Source: Candidatus Sulfotelmatobacter sp. (GTDB lineage: Bacteria; Acidobacteriota; Terriglobia; Terriglobales; Acidobacteriaceae). Taken from it: 5,147 bases of DNA. Positions 1 to 5,147 of the stretch are shown one piece after another. The notes beneath the pieces were generated by a model. It was not told the DNA's origin. It ran no database searches and was given only the letters and a program-made list of their open reading frames with translations. The translations under genes were made by a program, and so were the position numbers. The number at the start of each line of letters is the position of its first letter. The first letter of the stretch is position 1. The stretch covers positions 1 to 5,147 of the forward strand of contig JASHTD010000297.1 of assembly GCA_030040725.1 (NCBI GenBank), in the 5' to 3' direction.

Positions 1-72
1 GTAACGGTGGCGAAGGGCGGCCAGAAGTGTATGGGAATGGATCAGTCGGTGAATCCGCCGAAATACCGTTGA
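1..72 (+). CDS. Possible 3' end of an unrecognised gene (partial)
   Basis: A plus-strand frame is open from the first base to a TGA at 70-72, giving 23 residues that end in NPPKYR. About 16 of the 23 codons end in G or C, which fits coding sequence in this genome. The stop lies 10 bp from the stop of the symporter on the other strand, a normal distance for convergent genes. No family is recognised and the fragment is too short to assign a function. A chance open frame of this length is also possible, so confidence is low. No hairpin followed by a T-run was seen between the two stops. Confidence 0.3.
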   Translation, partial: VTVAKGGQKCMGMDQSVNPPKYR

Positions 73-82
73 ACCTCTGTGC

Positions 83-1687
83 TCAATGCGCCACTGATTG
101 CTCGGCGCCCAAACCGGTATTGGCGCGAACCATTAATTCGTTGAATTTGGAATCGGAGGCCTGTTCCTGGCTTAACCACGTGCCGAAGATAGCGCCAAGA
201 AAACCGAGCGGCACGCTGACGATCCCCGGATTTTCCAGTGGAAACCAAGGCCGTGTCTGAAACAGGTGGCGCGCCGCTGTTATCGTGCTAGATGCATCAA
301 TGCCCATGAAAGTCGGACTGACCAGGATCAATCCGATGGATCCAAGAAGTCCTGCGGACAAGCCGGCAATTGCACCGGCGGTATTGAATCGGCGCCAGAA
401 AATAGAAAGAACAATCACCGGAAAATGAGCCGACGCCGCAACCGCCATGGCGAGCGTGGCCAGCACGCCCGAATTGGACGTGGGACCTAACACGATGGCG
501 AGCGCGATAGAGGCTGCACCGACGCCGAGCGCGGCGATTCGCGCGACAAAAACTGTCTCATTCGATCGGCGCTCAACGCCGCGATGGATAACGTTCACCC
601 ACAAATCGTGAGCAACAGAAGTGGAAGCGCTGATGGTCAGTCCGGCAACCACTGCGAGAATCGTGGCGAACGCAACTGCCGACACCACTCCCAGCAAGGC
701 TTCTCCGCCCAGGCTGCGTGCCAGCAGCGGCCCGCCCATATTGGTCCCGCCGTGAGTAAGAATGTAATCCGGCCCGACGAGCACCGCGGCGCCGAGTCCG
801 AGGATGGACGTCATGACGAAAAAGCTTCCGATTAGAACCATCGCGCACACCACACTCTTGCGCGCTGTTGGTGCATCCGGAACTGTGTAGAACCGCATGA
901 GAATGTGCGGCAGACCAGCGCATCCAAAAAGCAGAGCCAGCCCCAGTGAGATCAGATCGAGCGGGCCGTAGGGAGGGCTGTAGCGCAACCCGGGACGGAG
1001 AAAATCCGTGATCACGATTTCGCCCTGTTCATGATAGGTGACGCGACTAGCGGCCGCGAAGAAGTTGCCGGGGTGGAATCCAAAATGCGCCAGCACCAGC
1101 ACTGCGATCACCAGCGTGCAACTGAGAAGCAAACCTGCTTTGATGATCTGAACCCAGGTAGTAGCCAGCATTCCGCCGAAAACGACATAAGTCATCATCA
1201 GAACGCCCACGCCAACTACGGCCGTGTTGTAACCGATTCCTGAACCCGCAAGCAGCAACTTCACCAGCGCGCCGGCGCTGATCATCTGCGCGATCATGTA
1301 AAAGATAACAATCGTAAATGTGCTAAGAGCTGCCAAAGCCCGCACCGGACGTGGTCGAAGACGGTAGGCCAGCACGTCGGCCATGGTGTACTTGCCGGTG
1401 TTGCGCAGAGGTTCTGCGATCAATAACAGAATGGTCACATAGGCAATGAAGCCGCCCACCGAAAAAAGAAATCCGTCAAATCCTTGCAGTGATATGAGGC
1501 CAACAATACCGAGAAAACTAGCACCGCTCATAAAATCGCCGGCCACGGCAAATCCGTTCTGCCAGGCACTGATCTTCCGGCCGGCGGCAAAATAGGCGCT
1601 TGCCCCGCGCGAGCGCTTGGCCGCCCAGAACGTGATGCCAAGGGTCGCGACAACAAAAAGTACGAATACGGCGACTGAAATCGACAT
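83..1687 (-). CDS. actP: ActP-type sodium/solute symporter (acetate permease family)
   Basis: Inner-membrane sodium:solute symporter of 534 residues, in the branch that holds the E. coli acetate/glycolate permease ActP. The sequence shows about 13 hydrophobic segments, roughly at residues 3-21, 44-63, 73-93, 119-147, 152-173, 179-203, 247-267, 281-304, 329-356, 383-400, 406-432, 436-458 and 486-506. ActP hallmarks are visible: GDFMSGASFLG (50-60), GGMLATTWVQIIKA (171-184), GLPHILMRF (258-266), SAVAFATILAVVAGLT (336-351) and a C-terminus of the form R-x-x-TG-x-G-x-EQ-x-x-AH. The start is fixed because the triplet just before the ATG is an in-frame TAA, and a GGAAGGG ribosome site precedes it. 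The protein therefore lacks the N-terminal leader of about 30 residues found in E. coli ActP. It lies 27 bp downstream of a DUF485 gene, the usual partner of such symporters. The true substrate is not shown by sequence: acetate, another short monocarboxylate, or an aromatic acid given the neighbouring operon. Confidence 0.9.
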   Translation of the reverse strand: MSISVAVFVLFVVATLGITFWAAKRSRGASAYFAAGRKISAWQNGFAVAGDFMSGASFLGIVGLISLQGFDGFLFSVGGFIAYVTILLLIAEPLRNTGKYTMADVLAYRLRPRPVRALAALSTFTIVIFYMIAQMISAGALVKLLLAGSGIGYNTAVVGVGVLMMTYVVFGGMLATTWVQIIKAGLLLSCTLVIAVLVLAHFGFHPGNFFAAASRVTYHEQGEIVITDFLRPGLRYSPPYGPLDLISLGLALLFGCAGLPHILMRFYTVPDAPTARKSVVCAMVLIGSFFVMTSILGLGAAVLVGPDYILTHGGTNMGGPLLARSLGGEALLGVVSAVAFATILAVVAGLTISASTSVAHDLWVNVIHRGVERRSNETVFVARIAALGVGAASIALAIVLGPTSNSGVLATLAMAVAASAHFPVIVLSIFWRRFNTAGAIAGLSAGLLGSIGLILVSPTFMGIDASSTITAARHLFQTRPWFPLENPGIVSVPLGFLGAIFGTWLSQEQASDSKFNELMVRANTGLGAEQSVAH

Positions 1688-1693
1688 TTATCG

Positions 1694-1714
1694 CCCTTCC
1701 GGAATTTGTCCGGA
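1694..1714 (-). promoter_or_regulatory. Ribosome site of the symporter with overlapping small hairpin
   Basis: Read on the minus strand, TCCGGA (1714-1709), a five-base loop and a second TCCGGA (1703-1698) can form a 6-bp stem. It begins directly after the TAG of the DUF485 gene. The 3' arm shares bases with the ribosome site GGAAGGG (1700-1694), which ends 6 bases before the symporter ATG. Partial hiding of this site could tie symporter translation to ribosomes finishing the DUF485 gene. The repeat is visible in the sequence; the regulatory role is inference. Confidence 0.45.
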
Positions 1715-2071
1715 CTACTCCGGCGTGTCTTGCCCGAGCAGGTCTTCCTTGAGCACGTCTTTGGCCAGCCGGTCGAATCGCGAAGAAGCTTGTAGATATA
1801 GAACCGCGATCGTCCATCCGACGGCAAACTGCGAGAGAGCAAACAAATAAGCCAGCGTCACCGTTCCGAAAACTCTGGTCGCCATCAACCGCGGCGCATA
1901 GCCGACAAGAACCGGAAGCAGAAGATAATAGCCGAGGAAAAAAACAAAGGCCGGAACGATAAACATTTTCTTGACGGAGAGCAAGTGTTGAAACCGAGCG
2001 CTGGCCGCAATGCGATTCCAATCTGCTTCGCTTGGCCGACTGCTCGAAGAATCCGCGGCGATAGGTTTCAT
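1715..2071 (-). CDS. DUF485 family small membrane protein (YjcH-like)
   Basis: A 118-residue protein with a hydrophilic N-terminus and two likely membrane helices, about residues 36-58 and 68-93. DUF485 hallmarks are visible: a W-x-x-I-x-x-S-x-x-F-x-x-L region (18-30), then K-x-x-F-x-x-P, FFLGYYLLLPVLVGYAP (44-60) and SQFAVGW (80-86), ending in LYLQASSRFDRLA. Proteins of this family (E. coli YjcH, the DUF485 partner of corynebacterial MctC) are encoded just before an acetate-permease-type symporter, as here, and are thought to be an accessory membrane subunit; their exact role is not settled. Length is slightly above the usual 100-110, the excess being at the N-terminus. The ATG at 2071 has only a weak ribosome site (AGAAAG). 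It is the first gene of the minus-strand unit, and its 5' end faces the divergent intergenic region. Confidence 0.88.
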   Translation of the reverse strand: MKPIAADSSSSRPSEADWNRIAASARFQHLLSVKKMFIVPAFVFFLGYYLLLPVLVGYAPRLMATRVFGTVTLAYLFALSQFAVGWTIAVLYLQASSRFDRLAKDVLKEDLLGQDTPE

Positions 2072-2156
2072 CAGGCTTTCTGCGCTGCTGGATTGTACAT
2101 GCGCTGCCTCAGCCGCGACGGGCGCTGCCCCTTACCTTTTTCGTTTCAGTCTTATA

Positions 2157-2172
2157 CTCAAGTAGTATTGAG
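2157..2172. promoter_or_regulatory. Palindrome CTCAA-N6-TTGAG, candidate operator between divergent units
   Basis: A perfect 5-bp inverted repeat, CTCAA (2157-2161) and TTGAG (2168-2172), separated by GTAGTA. On its left it abuts CTTATA (2151-2156), which reads TATAAG on the minus strand and resembles a -10 box with no recognisable -35 box. On its right its second arm coincides with a possible plus-strand -35 box. This position would let one bound regulator affect both directions. No regulator gene is in the window, so the binding protein is unknown. Short 5-bp arms can arise by chance. Confidence 0.4.
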
Positions 2173-2198
2173 CATTTCGCGGCTGCATCTCCTACAAT
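2168..2198 (+). promoter_or_regulatory. Possible sigma-70-type promoter for the catabolic unit
   Basis: TTGAGC (2168-2173) matches four of six bases of the -35 consensus and TACAAT (2193-2198) five of six of the -10 consensus. The spacer is 19 bp, longer than the optimal 17, suggesting a weak or activator-dependent promoter. Transcription would start near 2205, leaving a leader of about 100 bases before the aldehyde dehydrogenase. The -35 box overlaps the palindrome at 2157-2172. This is a pattern match only. Confidence 0.35.
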
Positions 2199-2291
2199 GA
2201 CGGCCAACGGATACGGGCAGCGCACTGGACGGCCTCGAATGCGTTAGCTCACACGTCGGGCAACAATCTGTAGGACTTCCTGCGATCACAC

Positions 2292-2298
2292 GGAGGGG
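2292..2298 (+). promoter_or_regulatory. Strong ribosome binding site of the aldehyde dehydrogenase
   Basis: GGAGGGG lies upstream of the ATG at 2304, with 7 bases between GGAGG and the start codon. It is the best ribosome site in the window and settles the start of the first gene of the plus-strand unit. Confidence 0.75.
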
Positions 2299-2303
2299 AA
2301 TAA

Positions 2304-3743
2304 ATGTACACGACTCCTTACATCAATGGCGCTCCGCTGGAAGCTCCGCCGGCATCCTTTATCGATGTGATCAATCCCGCCAGCCGCCGACCATTTTCTA
2401 AAGTGCTCATGGCCCGGCCGGAACACATGACGAGCGCCATTGACGCGGCGTATGCAGCCAAAGACATTTGGGGCCGCACGTTAGCTGCTGAGCGCGAACT
2501 GATTCTGCAACGCGCGGCGGACGTTCTAGAAGGCGCCCGCCAGGAAGTCGTCGATCTCCTGATTGATGAAGCCGGCTCTACCTTCGGTAAAGCTCAGTTC
2601 GAAGTTTCCTTTACCGTGAACATGCTGCGCGCTGTCTCTGGTGAGGCGCGGCGCATTCAAGGAAATGTTATGCCGGCTGATGTTCCCGGCATGATGTCGA
2701 TCGCAATCCGGCGCCCGCTGGGCGTTGTGGCGGGTATTGCTCCCTTCAATTTTCCCCTGATACTGGCGACCAAGAAAGTGTGCCTGGCCATAGCCGCAGG
2801 GAATACATTTGTCCTCAAGCCTTCGGAAGAAACTTCGCTGGTCGGTCTCAAAATTGCCGAGATCTTTCAGAAAGCTGGCTTGCCCCCTGGAGTGCTTAAT
2901 GTTGTTCCAGGCGATGGGCCTACGGTTGGCCCGGTTTTATTGACCGATCCGCGAGTGCGACTCGTCTCATTCACCGGCTCGACTGCAGTTGGAAAAATGA
3001 TTGCAGTCGAGTGCGCCAAGCATGGCAAGAAAGTCATCCTCGAACTGGGCGGGAAAAGTCCGCTGATTGTGCTCAAAGATGCCGATCTTGACTACGCGGT
3101 AGCAACCGCCTGCTTCGGAATTTTCATTCATCAAGGCCAGATTTGCATGGCCGGTTCACGCATCATCGTGGAAGCGCCGATCTACGAGGCTTTCCTCGAA
3201 CGCTTCGTCGCCAAAGCGAAAACCTTGAAAGTAGGCGATCCCCGCGATCCTCACACCGTGATCGGACCGCTGATTCGCAGTTCCCAGTGCGGACTCATCG
3301 ATGGAAAAATCAAGGAGTCGGTCGCCGTCGGCGCCCGCGTGCTGCTGGGTGGAACGCACGAAGGAAATTTTTATCATCCCACGGTGATCGCCGACGTAAA
3401 GCCTGGCATGGCGGCATTTCGGGACGAATTGTTTGGACCAGTGGCCGCGGTGGTGAGGGCGCAGGACGCCGATCACGCGTTGAAACTCGCCAATGATACG
3501 GCCTACGGACTCTCGTCGGCGGTTTTGACCAACGATCTTCAGCTGGCGATGAAGTTCGCCCTCGAACTCGAAGCGGGGATGGTTCACATCAACGGGCCGA
3601 CCGTGCACGATGAAGCTACCGTTCCATTCGGAGGAGTTAAGGATTCCGGCAACGGGCGCGAAGGCGGTCACTGGTCGATGGACGAACTGACCGAGACAAA
3701 GTGGATCACGATTCAACTGGGCCGTCGCCAGTATCCATTTTGA
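2304..3743 (+). CDS. NAD(P)-dependent aromatic aldehyde dehydrogenase (vanillin/4-hydroxybenzaldehyde dehydrogenase-like)
   Basis: Cytoplasmic aldehyde dehydrogenase superfamily enzyme of 479 residues, the normal length. It oxidises an aldehyde to the acid with NAD(P)+. The catalytic set is complete: Cys281 in GQICMAGSR, Glu247 in LELGGKSP, and Asn149 in PFNFP. Coenzyme-binding parts are Lys172 in LKPSEE, the FTGSTAVG turn (223-230) and ELFGP (375-379). Presence of Glu247 argues against a CoA-acylating semialdehyde dehydrogenase. The C-terminal stretch HINGPTVHDE followed by PFGGVKDSG and later WITIQ resembles the benzaldehyde, vanillin and 4-hydroxybenzaldehyde dehydrogenase group. The gene is followed after 13 bp by pobA, which uses 4-hydroxybenzoate. 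The most economical inference is that the enzyme makes 4-hydroxybenzoate from 4-hydroxybenzaldehyde. Vanillin would need a demethylase that is not in the window, and broad specificity is likely in this group. Start chosen from the strong ribosome site. Confidence 0.88.
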   Translation: MYTTPYINGAPLEAPPASFIDVINPASRRPFSKVLMARPEHMTSAIDAAYAAKDIWGRTLAAERELILQRAADVLEGARQEVVDLLIDEAGSTFGKAQFEVSFTVNMLRAVSGEARRIQGNVMPADVPGMMSIAIRRPLGVVAGIAPFNFPLILATKKVCLAIAAGNTFVLKPSEETSLVGLKIAEIFQKAGLPPGVLNVVPGDGPTVGPVLLTDPRVRLVSFTGSTAVGKMIAVECAKHGKKVILELGGKSPLIVLKDADLDYAVATACFGIFIHQGQICMAGSRIIVEAPIYEAFLERFVAKAKTLKVGDPRDPHTVIGPLIRSSQCGLIDGKIKESVAVGARVLLGGTHEGNFYHPTVIADVKPGMAAFRDELFGPVAAVVRAQDADHALKLANDTAYGLSSAVLTNDLQLAMKFALELEAGMVHINGPTVHDEATVPFGGVKDSGNGREGGHWSMDELTETKWITIQLGRRQYPF

Positions 3744-3756
3744 GCCGACAGGGCCG

Positions 3757-4950
3757 ATGCGCACTCAAGTCGGAATTGTCGGAGCGGGGCCCGCGGGGCT
3801 GGTGCTGTCGCATCTCTTGCACCTGCAGGGAGTCGATTCTGTTGTGCTGGAAGCGCGCACGCGCGAGTATGTGCAAGAACGTGTTCGCGCGGGGGTGCTG
3901 GAACAAAACACGGTGGATCTGCTCACGGAGGCGGGCGTTGGCGAACGCATGTGCCGTGAAGGCTTGGTCCATCATGGGATCGAATTACGTTTCCGGGGTC
4001 GGGGTCACCGCATCGACTTTCACCAATTGACTGAGGGACGGGCTATCACGATTTACGCTCAAGCGGAAGTGGTCAGGGATCTTATCGATGCGCGTCTGGC
4101 CGCCGGAGGGACAATTACTTTCGAAGCCGCGGATGTTTCTATTCACGACCTCGACGGTCCCCAGCCATTGATTCGATTTCGCAAGAATAGCGAGTCCGCC
4201 GAATTGTATTGCGATTTCATTGCCGGATGCGACGGCTTCCATGGAATCTGCCGGCCGAGTATTCCGCCGGGAGTGCTTTCTGTCTATGAGAGAACTTATC
4301 CGTTCGCCTGGCTCGGCATTCTGGCAGAGGCTGCGCCTTCATCCCAGGAGTTGGTTTACTCATACCATGACCGCGGTTTTGCTTTGCTGAGCATGCGTAG
4401 TCAGCAACTCAGCCGGCTCTACCTGCAATGCGCTCCGGATGAGGATGTCGAGAATTGGCCCGATGACCGGATCTGGCGTGAGTTACGCACTCGTCTCGCT
4501 TGTGACGGTTGGAAGCTGATCGAAGGCCGGATCGTACAGAAAAGTATCGCCGGCATGCGCAGTTTCGTCGTCGAGCCCATGCAGTACGGCCGCCTTTTTC
4601 TAGCCGGAGACGCGGCCCACATCGTGCCGCCGACCGGAGCCAAGGGGTTGAATCTCGCGGTGGCGGATGTTCGCGTGTTAGCAGATGCGCTGTCGGAATT
4701 TTATTGTTCTGGAAACCGCGAGTTGCTCAATCATTATTCCGAGAGCTGTCTTCGGCGCGTCTGGAAAGTGCAGCGCTTTTCCTGGTGGATGACTTCGATG
4801 CTACACCGCTTCGATTCCGACAATGCTTTTGACCGGCGAAGACAACTCGGCGAACTGGATTACGTGACAAGCTCACGAGCCGCGGCGCAGACCCTGGCAG
4901 AAAATTATGTTGGACTGCCTATGGAGAAGATGTGGAAAAACAATTGCTAA
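3757..4950 (+). CDS. pobA: 4-hydroxybenzoate 3-monooxygenase (p-hydroxybenzoate hydroxylase)
   Basis: FAD-dependent class A hydroxylase of 397 residues (family about 390-395). It converts 4-hydroxybenzoate, O2 and NAD(P)H to protocatechuate in the cytoplasm. Visible parts are the FAD dinucleotide motif GAGPAG (9-14), the DG motif in AGCDGFHG (156-163) and the GD motif in LAGDAAHIVPPTGAKGLNL (282-300). Residues known from the Pseudomonas fluorescens enzyme are kept: Arg44, Gln102, Tyr201, Ser212, Arg214, Arg220, Tyr222, and the equivalents of Asp286, Pro293, Asn300 and Tyr385 (here Asp285, Pro292, Asn299, Tyr384). The N-terminus MRTQV aligns with MKTQV, which supports this ATG although its ribosome site (AGGG, 3 bases away) is poor; translation is probably helped by the gene 13 bp upstream. 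Arg33, which helps bind the NADPH phosphate, is Ala here with Arg at 34, so coenzyme preference is open. The C-terminal tail ends differently from the Pseudomonas protein and its last codons overlap pcaH. Confidence 0.96.
   Translation: MRTQVGIVGAGPAGLVLSHLLHLQGVDSVVLEARTREYVQERVRAGVLEQNTVDLLTEAGVGERMCREGLVHHGIELRFRGRGHRIDFHQLTEGRAITIYAQAEVVRDLIDARLAAGGTITFEAADVSIHDLDGPQPLIRFRKNSESAELYCDFIAGCDGFHGICRPSIPPGVLSVYERTYPFAWLGILAEAAPSSQELVYSYHDRGFALLSMRSQQLSRLYLQCAPDEDVENWPDDRIWRELRTRLACDGWKLIEGRIVQKSIAGMRSFVVEPMQYGRLFLAGDAAHIVPPTGAKGLNLAVADVRVLADALSEFYCSGNRELLNHYSESCLRRVWKVQRFSWWMTSMLHRFDSDNAFDRRRQLGELDYVTSSRAAAQTLAENYVGLPMEKMWKNNC
4923..4929 (+). promoter_or_regulatory. Ribosome binding site for pcaH inside the end of pobA
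   Basis: GGAGAAG lies within the last codons of pobA, with 5 bases between GGAG and the GTG at 4932. It is the sequence that decides the pcaH start, since no ATG occurs in that frame nearby. Confidence 0.6.
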
Positions 4951-5147
4951 GAGTAACTCCGTACCGACGGCACGAGGCCAGCAGCCAGCCGACCTCGCTA
5001 TATCCGGCTTATCGGGCAACGGTGCAGCGCGCCCCGCGCCAACCGTTGATTTTTCTGCCGCACACATTGTCGGAAGTGACCGGTCCAGTTTATGGGGACA
5101 GTCAGATTTCGGCGACGGATTCCGACCTCACTCGGCAGCACGCCGGT
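4932..5147 (+). CDS. pcaH: Protocatechuate 3,4-dioxygenase beta subunit, N-terminal part (cut by window edge)
   Basis: The frame stays open for 72 codons from a GTG at 4932 to the right edge. Residues 33-55, with RAPRQPLIFLPHTLSE then VTGPVYG, and DSDLTRQHAG at 63-72 match the N-terminal region of PcaH, normally about 235-240 residues. PcaH pairs with PcaG to cleave the protocatechuate ring between the two hydroxyls, giving 3-carboxy-cis,cis-muconate. The tyrosine and histidine ligands of the catalytic iron lie in the missing part, so activity cannot be judged. The GTG start overlaps the end of pobA by 19 bp and has a good ribosome site; a TTG at 4944 is a poorer alternative. The overlap implies co-transcription with pobA, whose product is the substrate. 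pcaG is expected next but is outside the window. Confidence 0.85.
   Translation, partial: MEKQLLRVTPYRRHEASSQPTSLYPAYRATVQRAPRQPLIFLPHTLSEVTGPVYGDSQISATDSDLTRQHAG

Larger units (their letters stand above)
2081..2224. repeat. Iterated TGCGCTGC word in the divergent intergenic region
   Basis: TGCGCTGC occurs exactly at 2081-2088 and 2100-2107, imperfectly as GGCGCTGC at 2121-2128, and as the exact reverse complement GCAGCGCA at 2217-2224. The first three copies are spaced 19 and 21 bases apart, close to two helical turns. Such spacing is what several sites for one DNA-binding protein would show. However, GC-rich words of this type also occur in the coding regions here (GCAGCG near 4772 and 5024), so chance or base composition could explain it. 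Confidence 0.3.

Noticed and set aside
48..69. CGGT...ACCG inverted repeat as a terminator between the convergent gene ends
   Set aside because: The stem is only four pairs with a 14-base loop and no T-run follows on either strand.
573..923. A 116-codon minus-strand frame inside the symporter
   Set aside because: It is a shifted frame of the symporter gene, which is intact and in the same orientation.
1518..2021. A 167-codon minus-strand frame spanning the DUF485-symporter junction
   Set aside because: It is out of frame with two well-supported genes and covers conserved parts of both; its arginine/serine-rich product looks like a frame shadow.
2092..2097. Minus-strand TACAAT as a -10 box 20 bases before the DUF485 start
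   Set aside because: No -35-like sequence lies 16-18 bp upstream and the leader would be very short; kept only as a weak possibility.
2225..2242. A GG/GC pair resembling a sigma-54 promoter upstream of the aldehyde dehydrogenase
   Set aside because: The spacing between GG and GC is 12 bases rather than 10 and the flanking bases do not match.
2304..3743. Annotation as CoA-acylating methylmalonate-semialdehyde dehydrogenase
   Set aside because: The general-base Glu247 is present and the C-terminal motifs and neighbours fit an aromatic aldehyde dehydrogenase.
3156..3764. A 202-codon minus-strand open frame opposite the aldehyde dehydrogenase
   Set aside because: It lies antisense to a gene with full catalytic motifs, its translation resembles no family, and it is best explained as a codon-bias shadow.

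Overview
The window looks like a catabolic locus from a free-living, probably soil-dwelling, Gram-negative bacterium of moderately high GC, judged by eye at the high fifties. It carries aerobic breakdown of 4-hydroxy-substituted aromatics through protocatechuate, plus an acetate-permease-type symporter. Taxonomy cannot be fixed from the sequence. Acidobacteriota or Proteobacteria would both fit the gene content, and this is only an impression.

Layout, left to right. Bases 1-72 hold an open plus-strand reading frame that may be the last 23 codons of an unrecognised gene converging on the symporter. On the minus strand lies a two-gene unit, transcribed right to left: a small DUF485 membrane protein (1715-2071) followed 27 bp later by a full-length ActP-type sodium/solute symporter (83-1687). 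A 232-bp divergent intergenic region (2072-2303) contains a CTCAA-N6-TTGAG palindrome placed between plausible promoter elements for both directions, and a repeated TGCGCTGC word.

On the plus strand is a tightly packed catabolic unit. It starts with a vanillin/benzaldehyde-type aldehyde dehydrogenase (2304-3743). Next, 13 bp later, comes 4-hydroxybenzoate 3-monooxygenase pobA (3757-4950). The start of protocatechuate 3,4-dioxygenase beta subunit pcaH (4932 to beyond the right edge) overlaps pobA by 19 bp.

Gene order on the plus strand follows the chemistry: aromatic aldehyde to 4-hydroxybenzoate (aldehyde dehydrogenase), to protocatechuate (PobA), to ring-opened 3-carboxymuconate (PcaHG). 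The rest of the beta-ketoadipate genes, starting with pcaG, would be expected to the right. The divergent symporter may import a small monocarboxylate or an aromatic acid; the sequence alone does not decide. No mobile element, RNA gene, CRISPR array or convincing terminator was seen. The enzymes belong to known families. The less ordinary points are the aldehyde dehydrogenase-pobA-pcaH arrangement, the pobA/pcaH overlap, the altered coenzyme-binding segment of PobA, and the regulatory structure of the two intergenic stretches.
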